From the NCBI GenBank assembly GCA_022571865.1, contig JACZXA010000015.1, positions 1-34,230 of the forward strand: 34,230 bases of DNA, read 5' to 3'. The notes beneath the pieces are model-generated. The model was not told where the DNA came from, did no database searches, and was given only the letters and a program-made list of their open reading frames with translations. A program made the position numbers and the translations under genes. This document shows, piece after piece, positions 1-7,459 of this stretch (position 1 is its first letter; the number at the start of each line of letters is the position of its first letter). Source of the stretch: Pseudomonadota bacterium (GTDB taxonomy: Bacteria; Pseudomonadota; Gammaproteobacteria; Pseudomonadales; Azotimanducaceae).

Positions 1-411
1 GTGGTGGACGTGACCGTGACCGAGGGTAGGGTGCGGGTCGATCGGGTCGTGTGTGCCGTCGATCCTGGTTTTGCGGTGTCGCCGGACGGCCTCGTCGCGC
101 AGATGGAATCTGGCATCGTCTATGGGCTGACAGCGGCTCTGTACGGTGACATTCAGGTTAAAAATGGTGCGGTGGTACAAAGCAACTTCCACGATTACAA
201 GATGTTGCGGATGGACGAAGCGCCTGTGATCGAAACTCATATTATCAACAGCGGCGCGGCATGGGGCGGGGCAGGCGAGCCTGGTACGCCCGCGATTGCG
301 CCAGCGTTGACCAACGCCATCTTTGCCGCGACCAGGACCCGCGTTCGGCAGCTCCCGGTAAAGAACTACGATCTCCGGTATCGGATTGAGGAACCGGAAG
401 AGGTGATATAG
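1..411 (+). CDS. Xanthine dehydrogenase-family molybdopterin-binding subunit, C-terminal part
   Basis: The gene enters from outside the window, so only the last 136 residues are visible. The fragment contains the typical end of the large molybdopterin-cytosine-dinucleotide subunit of the xanthine dehydrogenase / isoquinoline 1-oxidoreductase family: a DPG turn near residues 21-23, a QMESGIVYGLTAAL helix, a SNFHDYKMLRM stretch and the GAGEPGTPAIAPALTNA signature. In this family the Glu of the G-E-P motif (residue 93 of the fragment) is the catalytic base beside the molybdenum. The enzyme would hydroxylate an aromatic heterocycle or aldehyde together with a [2Fe-2S] subunit, which would lie upstream and is not seen. 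The FHDYKMLRM form favours the isoquinoline oxidoreductase (IorB) branch over true xanthine dehydrogenase. The substrate cannot be told. It ends 26 bases before the LLM oxidoreductase gene, so the two may be co-transcribed. Confidence 0.85.
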   Translation: MVDVTVTEGRVRVDRVVCAVDPGFAVSPDGLVAQMESGIVYGLTAALYGDIQVKNGAVVQSNFHDYKMLRMDEAPVIETHIINSGAAWGGAGEPGTPAIAPALTNAIFAATRTRVRQLPVKNYDLRYRIEEPEEVI

Positions 412-437
412 GCTACCAGCGCTGTTTGGAGACCGCC

Positions 438-1490
438 GTGGGCGTGGAATTCATCGGTATGATCGGCGTCTCCCCGGAGGGAGGTAGTGCCCGCGTGCAC
501 GTCATCGACGGTGGTATCTCGGCAGACTTCATCAAGAAATTTTCTCGAGTGCACGAAGCGGCCGGGTTCGATCTGGTGTTGGTGGGTTATACCTCCGGTG
601 CGGCCGACGGGCTGGCGGTTGCTCAACATGCGGCATACCAGACGACTTCATTGCGTTATCTCATCGCGCATCGGCCCGGGTTTGTGGCACCAACGCTTGC
701 CGCCCGCAAGTTTGCAACGCTCGATCAGCTCACGGGTGGTCGGGTCGCGGTACATATCATCACGGGAGTCTCGGACAAGGAGCAGGCGGGCGATGGGGAT
801 TTTCTGGCCAAGGACGATCGTTATCGGCGCTCTTCGGAGTACATAGACATCATGCGCCAGTCCTGGACGGCGGCCGCACGATTCTCTTATGAGGGTGAGT
901 TCTATCGTGTGGAGGATGCGTTCTCACAGATCAAACCGGTGCAGCAACCTCACCCCCCGGTATTTTTTGGTGGCTCTTCTGAGTTGGCAACCCGAGTTGG
1001 CGGAGCCAAGGCGGATGTGTACGCGCTATTCGGCGAGCCGCGTACAGCGCTCAAAGAGAGGATGAATGAAATCCGCCAGATCGCGGTTGAGCACGGCCGA
1101 ACCATCGATTTCAGCGTCTCTGTGCGGCCGATCATCGCACCATCGGAGTCCGCAGCCTGGGCGAATGCCAGGCACGTCCTTCGGGAGATCGAGGATGACA
1201 ACCCATATTCCGGAAAGCCGCTCGATAAGAGCGGGGCCCGGATGATGGGTCATGCCGAATCCGCGGATGTACACGACGAGCGGCTCTGGATGGGTATCGC
1301 GCGTGTTACGGGTGCTGTGGGAAACACCTCGTGCCTTGTGGGTACGCCCGAACAGGTGGCGCAGTCTCTGGCTGCCTACCATGACCTCGGTGTGAAGTAT
1401 TTTCTGATCCGGGGCTTCGATCCGGTCATTGACGCCATGGAATACGGGAAAGAACTGATTCCGATGGTGAAATCGCTCACGGCGCGATAG
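438..1490 (+). CDS. LLM-class flavin-dependent oxidoreductase, SsuD-like
   Basis: This is a luciferase-like (TIM-barrel) FMNH2-dependent monooxygenase of about 350 residues, the usual size of the alkanesulfonate monooxygenase SsuD group. Visible hallmarks are the early EAAGFDLVLVGY segment, TLDQLTGGRVAVHIITG, the AGDGDFLAKDDRYRRSSEY motif that corresponds to the SsuD AGDG..L..DERY block, PVFFGGSSE, and a C-terminal GTPEQVAQSLAAYHDLGV. I chose GTG at 438 because a GGAG ribosome-binding site sits at 428-431 with good spacing; an in-frame TTG at 426 would overlap that site. The family oxidises sulfonates, sulfones or related small molecules with reduced flavin from a separate reductase, which is not seen here. 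It may share a transcript with the molybdenum enzyme upstream. Its 3' end overlaps the convergent hydrolase gene by 14 bases. Confidence 0.85.
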   Translation: MGVEFIGMIGVSPEGGSARVHVIDGGISADFIKKFSRVHEAAGFDLVLVGYTSGAADGLAVAQHAAYQTTSLRYLIAHRPGFVAPTLAARKFATLDQLTGGRVAVHIITGVSDKEQAGDGDFLAKDDRYRRSSEYIDIMRQSWTAAARFSYEGEFYRVEDAFSQIKPVQQPHPPVFFGGSSELATRVGGAKADVYALFGEPRTALKERMNEIRQIAVEHGRTIDFSVSVRPIIAPSESAAWANARHVLREIEDDNPYSGKPLDKSGARMMGHAESADVHDERLWMGIARVTGAVGNTSCLVGTPEQVAQSLAAYHDLGVKYFLIRGFDPVIDAMEYGKELIPMVKSLTAR

Positions 1491-2454
1491 CGAGGTGCTG
1501 CCAGGTTTCTGGTTGGAGCTTCTTTTCGAAAAAAGCGGATGCGAAATGATCGAGCCAGCTTGCCGAACGGCGGTTGTCGACAAAGCCGCAGTGGCCACCG
1601 TGGGCCATCTCGATCAGCTCAATCCCTTTGGGCAGATTTCTGAAACCTCGTGTTGGGATTACCGGATCATCCGCCGCCATGACGATGGTGGCTTGCGTAC
1701 CGGTCAGTGTGTCACCTGTCAGGGTGTAGTGCGCGAGATAGTCGTGGGTATTTTCAAACGGCGTGTACCGGGTGACAAACAGGTCCGTCAGCGTTGCCAC
1801 GGAGCGTAGGTTAAAGGCTTGACCGAAATCGAACTGGTCTGGAAACGCCTGTTGCTTGGACCACAGAGCCCGATGCCACTTGCGCACGAAGTACCAACGA
1901 TAGCCGATCCAGCCGTTGTCGATGGCGACCATCGTAGCGGTCGGGTCAATGGCGGGACAGACGGCAAGGGTTGGTAACCCGGTAGCTTTACCTATCCGTA
2001 ACGCGAAGTTACCACCCAGCGAAAACCCTAATACCCCACAGGGCTCGGGGGCGTTGTGATCACAGATTTGGCGCACTGCATCGACCACCTCCCTGGTGCG
2101 AGCGGAATGGAAAAGATCTTTGTTCAAATGCGCGGTGTCGCCGTGATCACGCAGGTTCAATCGCGCTACGTTGAAACCGGACTTCCAGAGTTCTGCGCTT
2201 GCAGAAAGCACGTAGCTCGACTCGGCACTCCCGAGCCAGCCGTGAATGATGATGACCGTCGGCGCCGCGCCGGGCCGGTCACTCAACCAGGCCTGCAGAC
2301 GTACCCCGTCCGTGCACTGGAGGATTGTTTCGCGCGCCTCGGTGATGACCTCGTGTGCTCGTCGTCGTGCCCAGGATTTGCGACCGAGACTCGACATCAG
2401 CGTCTGGACGTGAGGGCTCCGTAGCCCCCAGGGCGGGTTAAAGGACTCGACCAC
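1477..2454 (-). CDS. YheT-family alpha/beta hydrolase
   Basis: The 325-residue protein is an alpha/beta-fold hydrolase of the YheT/EMB8 family (COG0429), cytoplasmic by lack of a signal peptide. It opens with FNPPWGLRSPHVQTL, the family's typical N-terminus. It then carries the oxyanion-hole motif HGWLGSAESSY (from His71), nucleophile elbow GFSLGGN with Ser145, acid motif AADDPVIP near residues 260-267, and catalytic His289 in HGGHCGF. The triad is therefore complete. The family contains esterases of poorly known substrate. Translation appears to begin at a GTG; the ribosome-binding site is weak. The gene converges with the LLM oxidoreductase, and their 3' ends overlap by 14 bases. It lies downstream of the SDR gene on the same strand and could be co-transcribed with it. 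Confidence 0.88.
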   Translation of the reverse strand: MVESFNPPWGLRSPHVQTLMSSLGRKSWARRRAHEVITEARETILQCTDGVRLQAWLSDRPGAAPTVIIIHGWLGSAESSYVLSASAELWKSGFNVARLNLRDHGDTAHLNKDLFHSARTREVVDAVRQICDHNAPEPCGVLGFSLGGNFALRIGKATGLPTLAVCPAIDPTATMVAIDNGWIGYRWYFVRKWHRALWSKQQAFPDQFDFGQAFNLRSVATLTDLFVTRYTPFENTHDYLAHYTLTGDTLTGTQATIVMAADDPVIPTRGFRNLPKGIELIEMAHGGHCGFVDNRRSASWLDHFASAFFEKKLQPETWQHLAIAP

Positions 2455-2503
2455 TAACCGGGTCCACTAACGGAGTCCGCATTGATGCGAGCAATGCCCC
2501 GCC

Positions 2504-3220
2504 TCAAGGGAGCAAGGCTCCGCCATCAACGTCAATGGTCGAGCCGGTGACAAAATCGTTGCTGATTGCGAAGAGAATTCCGGAGGCGACCTCCTCGGCG
2601 GTACCCGCACGCTCGAGTAAATGGCCGGCCGTTGCCTGGGAGAGAAATTTCTCGCGCGCTTCACCCTCCATGGGAAACATGGGTGTGTCGATGATTCCGG
2701 GAGAGACGACATTGATTCGTCTTGGTGCGATCTCCACCGCAATTGCACGGCAAAACCCCTCCACGGCGTTGCCCACTGAGGAGATTGCGGACATTCCCGG
2801 CCTGCACTTGCGGGCCGGTGAGCCGCTGACCAGGACGATACAGCCATCGTCGGTAAGCAGCGGTATGACCGCGTGTACGGAGTTGACGTACCCCCAGAGT
2901 TTGCGGAAGGAACCCTGAAAGCCATCGAGATCCATCTTCTCGAAGGGACCGGTTGCCCGTGAGCCACCGGTGGCTGCATTGACTAGAATGTCGACAGGAC
3001 CAAGCTCCGCGAACGCGACACCCATGGAGTCTCGATCCAGTACATCCTGCGCAACGACTCCCACCCCGTCGCCCAGCACTTCGGTTGCGTTCGCGAGGTT
3101 CTGCGGGCTGCGGCTCATCACCGTAACGTTTGCTCCCTGATCTCTTAAGCCAAGCGCGGTGGCGAGGCCGATGCCCGAGGTACCCCCAAGGACGATTGCC
3201 GTTCTACCATCGATGTTCAT
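2504..3220 (-). CDS. SDR-family protein lacking the YxxxK catalytic pair
   Basis: The protein has a Rossmann-fold short-chain dehydrogenase/reductase of about 240 residues. The cofactor-binding GGTSGIG motif is at residues 13-19 (numbered from the GTG), DVLDRDS follows beta-4, and VNAATGG replaces the usual NNAG. The C-terminal half has NVVSPGIIDTPMF and GSTIDVDGG. A Ser is kept near residue 133 (LVSGSPARK). By alignment with canonical YSASKAAVEG, however, the local sequence SAISSVGNAVEG puts Ile at the catalytic Tyr position (147) and Gly at the Lys position (151). An SDR subfamily with this loss is known to me from other proteobacteria, so it is not a sequencing fault. It may bind NAD(P) without ordinary reductase chemistry. 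An AGGA ribosome-binding site lies 8 bases before ATG 3220; GTG 3223 directly upstream is also possible. Confidence 0.88.
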   Translation of the reverse strand: MNIDGRTAIVLGGTSGIGLATALGLRDQGANVTVMSRSPQNLANATEVLGDGVGVVAQDVLDRDSMGVAFAELGPVDILVNAATGGSRATGPFEKMDLDGFQGSFRKLWGYVNSVHAVIPLLTDDGCIVLVSGSPARKCRPGMSAISSVGNAVEGFCRAIAVEIAPRRINVVSPGIIDTPMFPMEGEAREKFLSQATAGHLLERAGTAEEVASGILFAISNDFVTGSTIDVDGGALLP

Positions 3221-3241
3221 CACCTGATTCCTGTTTTACGG

Positions 3242-3320
3242 TTAACCCTGATGTGGCAATAATGTGCGCGCGCGAGCCGTAGGCGGTCTGCGCCGTGGAT
3301 TATTGTCACATCAGGGTTAA
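3242..3320. repeat. 79-bp palindromic element (22-bp inverted repeat, 35-bp spacer)
   Basis: The arms at 3242-3263 and 3299-3320 are inverted copies of each other with one mismatch (G at 3256 against the A expected from the other arm). Each outer end begins TTAACCCTGATGTG when read inward. The GC-rich spacer holds alternating CG runs and a possible small inner stem. On the minus strand the TAA stop of the TraB/GumN gene is formed by the outermost bases of one arm, and the SDR start lies about 20 bases beyond the other arm. It could be a strong terminator for the TraB gene, although no U-tract follows, or a small mobile palindrome of the REP/MITE kind. No second copy was noticed in this window. 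Confidence 0.8.
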
Positions 3321-4468
3321 ATCTGTTCGTCGGACATAACCCGTTTGCCGTTGATGCCCTGCTGTTTCAACAGGCTGACGATACTGGACTCTCCGATGAA
3401 GTGGGCAACCCCCGCGAGAACAAAGTAGGTTCCGACGGTATCCAGATATTGTCCGATGGTTTTGGCCATGGTGACGTTGCGATCATCCAGAATACGTTTA
3501 CTGAATGCCTGGCTAAGTTCGGAAGTGCCTGACTGTTGCAGGATGAGCGCTAAGAGATCCCTGTCGTTACCCGCGAGCCAGGCACCGACCATGTCGGCTA
3601 ACACAGGTTCGATCTCATGCTCCAGTTCCAGCGTGTCGGTGAGAAGCTGAATCTGCAGGTCGAGCGGCTGATTGAACAACACGTCGAGCTGCATATCGAT
3701 GGACTCGAGCTCGAGTATCCGTTTATCGTTTAGCTTTGCTCTGAAATGTTGTTCGAGGCCGTACTCAGGCAGGTAACCGAGCGTCATCAGACGCAGCACC
3801 ACAAGCTGATTCATCACCATGGCAGGTTTGAACTGGGCAATTTGTCGAGTATTGATGCCGTAACGGGCCAGGCTTTCGTTCAAGCGATCCAACACAGCCG
3901 GATCCAGCACCTTCTTCAATGTCTGCCCGTCCTGCAGCAGGCTGACCTCCATCATCCTGCGCTGCATCTCGGCCAGTGAGTATTTTTCGGTGTCCACTTC
4001 GAGTACCAGCAGGTCAGACTGCTCGAAGGCTTTCTCAAGCTGCGGGGCCAGTGGGTAGATGGTTGATTTCAGGATGTGAATGGATCCTGCCAGATAAACC
4101 GTCGCCGTGGCCGAGGTATATCGCCACAGGTACAAGGGGTGTGGCTTGTCGGGTATCTGCGCACGAATCTCGGCGCCTGTGGTGATGAGTTCCTGGTTGA
4201 GATTCACCACCTCGCAGGTTTGCGCGGGCGTGGGTCCAATCTCGGTGTGTTCGGCAAGTTTTCGCTGACATTCCTGCAGAGCCGAGGCGGCCGCGCCGAT
4301 GTCGCTTGATTGCGAATGGCCGATTCCATAGATGCTATCGGTGAATCCGGGAACGATAGCCATCGCCTTCCTTCCTGGTAGGCTTGCATAGTCAGCGGGA
4401 GTTTCTGCAATGAGCGGAATTGCCAGGAACGTGAATAACAGTATCGGTAGACGTTTCATGTCGATCAT
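3317..4468 (-). CDS. Secreted TraB/GumN-family protein with DUF4189-like N-terminal segment
   Basis: The N-terminus is a signal peptide (MKRLPILLFTFLAIPLIAE), so the protein is exported. Residues about 30-75 (AIVPGFTDSIYGIGHS...AASALQEC) resemble a DUF4189-like repeat. From about residue 112 the TraB/GumN fold begins: LYLWRY, VYLAGSIHILK with the GxxH motif at 128-131, ELESIDMQLDVL, DDRNVTMAKTI, and a second GxxH (GVAH) at 353-356. The paired GxxH motifs are the metal-binding signature shared with animal TIKI proteases, so a metal-dependent peptidase-like activity is plausible but not shown for bacterial members. The first ATG (4468) overlaps the stop of the CinA-like gene in an ATGA; an ATG three codons later (4459) begins directly at the signal peptide and is a good alternative. 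The stop codon lies inside the palindromic element. Confidence 0.87.
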   Translation of the reverse strand: MIDMKRLPILLFTFLAIPLIAETPADYASLPGRKAMAIVPGFTDSIYGIGHSQSSDIGAAASALQECQRKLAEHTEIGPTPAQTCEVVNLNQELITTGAEIRAQIPDKPHPLYLWRYTSATATVYLAGSIHILKSTIYPLAPQLEKAFEQSDLLVLEVDTEKYSLAEMQRRMMEVSLLQDGQTLKKVLDPAVLDRLNESLARYGINTRQIAQFKPAMVMNQLVVLRLMTLGYLPEYGLEQHFRAKLNDKRILELESIDMQLDVLFNQPLDLQIQLLTDTLELEHEIEPVLADMVGAWLAGNDRDLLALILQQSGTSELSQAFSKRILDDRNVTMAKTIGQYLDTVGTYFVLAGVAHFIGESSIVSLLKQQGINGKRVMSDEQI

Positions 4469-5220
4469 CCAGCCTTTATGTCTTCGGGAACTTCGCCCGC
4501 TGCAACAATGGCGGCTTTCACCTCCTCGAGCATGGTCTCCAGGGCGGATTCATCGATACCGCGCATCACCAGTGAGGTGCCGTAACGATCGTTCTTGAAA
4601 AACGGATAGCTGCCAAGATCGATCTCCGGGTGATCCAGCTGAATGGTACCGAGTGCGGCTGCGATCTGGCTTTCACCGAGATAGGCGGTGACGGACCGGA
4701 ATCTCACCACGGGTCCTGATTTGAGCTTCCCTTCCAGACTGCTCAACATGGCGCGCATCACGGTGGGTATTCCCGCCATCACAAACACGTTTTCGATACG
4801 AAAACCCTGGGGTCCACCGGTCGGGTTGTCGATCAACGTGGCGCCATGGGGTATCCGTGCCATCCGCATGCGGGCTTCCATGACGGGTGGTGGTGCGGAC
4901 CGCTGCCGGATAATGGCGGCAATCTCCTTACTCTCCACCAGATCGACGCCAAAAGCGGTGGCGATGCAGTCTGTGGTGATGTCATCGTGGGTGGGACCTA
5001 TGCCGCCTGTGGTGAAGAGATAGTCGAAACGCGCGCGAGCCTCGTTCACTGCCACAACGATGTCTTCTTCCACATCGGGAATCACTCGCGCTTCGCGAAC
5101 TTGAATACCCCAGCCTCCGAGAGTCACGGCGATGTGGTTCAGATTGGTGTCCTGAGTACGTCCGGACAGAATTTCGTTGCCGATAACGAGCACACAGGCG
5201 GTAACGGCGCGTTGATTCAT
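4465..5220 (-). CDS. CinA N-terminal (molybdopterin-binding-like) domain protein
   Basis: This is a stand-alone protein of about 250 residues with the MoCF-biosynth fold of COG1058. Characteristic blocks are VLVIGNEILSGRTQDTN near the start, DYLFTTGGIGPTHDDIT, ATLIDNPTGGPQGFRIENVFVMAGIP, and RSVTAYLGESQIAAAL. Full CinA proteins carry an extra C-terminal nicotinamide-nucleotide deamidase domain, which is absent here. The N-terminal domain is linked in other bacteria to pyrophosphatase activity on ADP-ribose or CoA-type compounds. I placed the start at the ATG at 5220, where MNQRAVTACVLVIGNE fits the family. The longer upstream in-frame extension has no family character. The gene is translationally coupled (ATGA) to the downstream TraB/GumN gene. 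Confidence 0.85.
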   Translation of the reverse strand: MNQRAVTACVLVIGNEILSGRTQDTNLNHIAVTLGGWGIQVREARVIPDVEEDIVVAVNEARARFDYLFTTGGIGPTHDDITTDCIATAFGVDLVESKEIAAIIRQRSAPPPVMEARMRMARIPHGATLIDNPTGGPQGFRIENVFVMAGIPTVMRAMLSSLEGKLKSGPVVRFRSVTAYLGESQIAAALGTIQLDHPEIDLGSYPFFKNDRYGTSLVMRGIDESALETMLEEVKAAIVAAGEVPEDIKAG

Positions 5221-5504
5221 ACAGCATGCCTTGGATGGTAATTCATCGAATTGGACCGCAGTCAGGTCGGTGATCCTAACATTTTCAGACGCTAAGTAGC
5301 CCGTAAGCGGCTTTTTCCCCTGCTGCGAAGGCTGATGTCCATTTAGTTGTTCGGTCCAAGTTATCCACAATTCATATAGGTATTTCGGGGAATGTGTTGT
5401 AACTGATTGAAATAGATGGAAAGAGCTTTGGTCTTCTGATCGGTGCGATCAATCAGTGTGCTAACGATTTTTTTAAGGGGTCCGACTTGGCCTTTACATG
5501 TAAT
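5221..5504. other. Divergent intergenic region, no gene seen
   Basis: This stretch separates the leftward CinA-like gene from the rightward lipoprotein gene and should hold promoters for both. It is more AT-rich than the flanking genes. A perfect 9-bp inverted repeat (ACTGATTGA at 5402-5410 and its complement at 5449-5457) is separated by 38 bases; that length can arise by chance. No convincing sigma-70 pair, riboswitch or small RNA could be assigned by eye. Confidence 0.4.
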
Positions 5505-5651
5505 TTACCTGAAGGTAGAGTTCGCGGGTTGAACAAGAACCCGAACGTGCTTTCCCGTAGTCTGGAGCATATGAAGAGCCGCTGTTGCACCGACGTCTTC
5601 ATGCTCCAAGGGTGTCTGGCCATCCTCCCCCAGGACTTTGGACCCAGATAA
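5505..5651 (-). pseudogene. Possible C-terminal remnant of a medium-chain dehydrogenase/reductase
   Basis: About 48 codons on the minus strand read GSKVLGEDGQTPLEHEDVG, then AALHMLQTTGKHVRVLVQP, and end at TAA (5505-5507). The pattern TPLE...A..hM...GK.VRVLV.P resembles the last helix and strand of quinone oxidoreductase or crotonyl-CoA-reductase-type enzymes (PLE..A.AH..M....GK.vvlv). No Rossmann fold or catalytic domain precedes it; farther upstream the frame runs into the signal peptide of the opposite-strand lipoprotein. If real it is a relic of a deleted gene. The match is from pattern memory over a short segment and could be chance. Confidence 0.3.
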
Positions 5652-5665
5652 CCAAGCAGTCTTTA

Positions 5666-6502
5666 ATGAAGTATTGGCGTAGCTTAGTACCTTTGCTGCT
5701 GACGATTTCCGTTGGTGCATGCAGTGGGGAAAGCAATCAGAGAACCGTGGTTAAGAACTCGGCATCGGCCGCTCCGGCCAGTGTCAGTCTTTTCGCGTCT
5801 GCGACCGTTGTGGAGCCGGGTGCCTCCGTCACCCTTACCTGGCGCTCATTCAACGCGACCGAGTGCCAATCGTCGGGTGGCTGGTCGGGTGTCAAAACCC
5901 TCTCTGGCTCTCAGACCGTCGCGAATATCACCCGGGATACCCGCTTCAGACTGAGCTGTTCGGGTGCTGGCGGTGGCGGGTTGGCAGAAGTCATGGTGAA
6001 CGTTGCTAATTCCGACGGCCCGAACGTCACGTTGAGAGCTTCTCCTGCAGAGGTTGCGGTCAATGGAACCAGCACGCTGACGTGGGATTCGGCGAATACC
6101 AGCACTTGCACGGCCGGTGGAGGCTGGTCAGGTACTCAGCCTTCTTCAGGTGACTTTAGTACCGGCGCACTGACCGAAGACACGACCTACCGGCTTACCT
6201 GCGAGGGTCCCGGGGGTAGTGCCGTTGCCCTCGTGACCGTGCGAGTATTGAGTAAAACGATTCGCTGGCAGGCGCCGACCCAGAACGTGGATGGCAGCCC
6301 GCTGACCGATCTTGCCGGATTCGTCGTGTATTGGGGCACCCAGAGCCGCAATTACACGGGTAGCTACACCATCAATTCTCCAGGAATTACCCGGTGGGAT
6401 GTCACGGTATCTCCCGGTTCATACTACTTTGCGCTCACCGCCGTGGATTCAGATGGCAATGAAAGTCGGTACTCGAACCAGGTCCTGAAAACCATTCCCT
6501 AG
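5666..6502 (+). CDS. Lipoprotein with two Ig-like repeats and a fibronectin type III-like domain
   Basis: The 278-residue product begins MKYWRSLVPLLLTISVGACSG, a lipoprotein signal peptide with lipobox VGAC, so it should be lipid-anchored at the cell envelope. After a short linker come two repeats of about 70 residues. Both share the pattern V.G.S.TLTW.S.N...C...GGWSG....SG......T..T.YRLTC.G.GG, with a Cys pair per repeat, typical of bacterial Ig-like (PKD-type) folds. The last 80 residues (IRWQAPTQNVDGSPLTDLAGFVVYWG ... YYFALTAVDSDGNESRYSNQV) resemble a fibronectin type III module. The ATG at 5666 was chosen because the signal peptide starts there; upstream codons in frame do not look like protein and the ribosome-binding site is weak. 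A 12-bp perfect palindrome (6495-6506) covers the stop codon. It is paralogous to the next gene and probably has a surface-binding or matrix role. Confidence 0.85.
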   Translation: MKYWRSLVPLLLTISVGACSGESNQRTVVKNSASAAPASVSLFASATVVEPGASVTLTWRSFNATECQSSGGWSGVKTLSGSQTVANITRDTRFRLSCSGAGGGGLAEVMVNVANSDGPNVTLRASPAEVAVNGTSTLTWDSANTSTCTAGGGWSGTQPSSGDFSTGALTEDTTYRLTCEGPGGSAVALVTVRVLSKTIRWQAPTQNVDGSPLTDLAGFVVYWGTQSRNYTGSYTINSPGITRWDVTVSPGSYYFALTAVDSDGNESRYSNQVLKTIP

Positions 6503-6691
6503 GGAACATCTCTCTCATACACGTTTAAAACGTCCAAAGAATTGTGTGCTGTGTCGCACAATGGAAAAGAATTCCCAATTTGTCGAATCCTTCACAGGAA
6601 ATATGACCGCGCTGCCCGAGACTCCAGAGTTGTAGTACTCCGACTGCATAGGGACATGCAGAAAGGAGGTTGAGTCAAGGAGCGAGAGACG

Positions 6692-7369
6692 ATGACAGCA
6701 AGCGCCGCGTGGGTAGCACCGCAGAGGGTCCTCTGGGCACTGATCTTGATTGTTGTAGCGGCATCACTGGGTGCCTGTTCAGGGGTAATTGAAACAGACT
6801 CGTCCGATGATCCGGTGCAAGTCGTACCGGATCCAGATCCGATGCCAGACCCTGATCCCGATCCCGACCCGGGCTCTGCACCCACCATCAATTTCTCCGC
6901 CAGCGACTCGGTCGTGAATGCGGGTGACAGCACGACGCTGACCTGGTCGACTCAGAATGCCAGCAGCTGTGTAGCAAGCGGGGGCTGGTCCGGAAGCAGG
7001 GCGACCTCAGGATCCGAGCTCGCCGGTCCGCTATCGGCTAACACCACCTATACGCTCACCTGTACCGCATCATCCGGTGGCAACGCATTGGTGATGACAA
7101 CCGTATTCGTCAATGGTGTCGTTCAGTTGAGTTGGGTTGCTCCGACAGAAAACGTCGACGGTAGTGCCCTAACAGATCTCGCTGGATTCAAAATATACTT
7201 CGGCCTCCAGTCGGGCGGTTATCTCGATTCGATTGATGTCAGCGGCTCTGCCATTACCCAGTTTGATCTGACCGTTCCGATGGGTACCTATTACCTGGCG
7301 ATGACCGCGCTGGATGCAGATGGGAACGAGAGTGCGTACTCTAACGAGGTCGTCAAGAACTCCATTTAG
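6692..7369 (+). CDS. Lipoprotein with Asp-Pro linker, one Ig-like repeat and Fn3-like domain
   Basis: This 225-residue protein is a shorter paralogue of the upstream lipoprotein. It has a signal peptide ending in lipobox LGAC, then an unusual (DP)n linker at about residues 48-61 (nt 6835-6872) that should act as a stiff acidic spacer from the membrane. One Ig-like repeat follows (VVNAGDSTTLTWSTQNASSC ... TYTLTCTASSGG). The C-terminal Fn3-like module (LSWVAPTENVDGSALTDLAG ... YYLAMTALDADGNESAYSNE) is nearly superposable on that of its neighbour, so the pair arose by duplication with gain or loss of one Ig repeat. An AAGGAG ribosome-binding site precedes the ATG by 9 bases. Position directly before prsT suggests a role in the exopolysaccharide or surface system, but no function is proven. 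Confidence 0.84.
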   Translation: MTASAAWVAPQRVLWALILIVVAASLGACSGVIETDSSDDPVQVVPDPDPMPDPDPDPDPGSAPTINFSASDSVVNAGDSTTLTWSTQNASSCVASGGWSGSRATSGSELAGPLSANTTYTLTCTASSGGNALVMTTVFVNGVVQLSWVAPTENVDGSALTDLAGFKIYFGLQSGGYLDSIDVSGSAITQFDLTVPMGTYYLAMTALDADGNESAYSNEVVKNSI

Positions 7370-7459
7370 GCATTTTATTTCGCACTTGCTCCCCTTTTCG
7401 GAAATCAGCCATTCGAAATTCCTATAGAATTGCCTCCGTGGTTAGCGGATGGACGAGTT

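Noticed and set aside
6661-6670. Near-perfect anti-rRNA match AAAGGAGGT upstream of the second lipoprotein
   Set aside because: No start codon at workable spacing; the AAGGAG nearer the ATG explains translation.
6592-6933. Minus-strand frame with a Gly-Ser repeat
   Set aside because: It is the antisense reading of the Asp-Pro linker codons of the lipoprotein gene.
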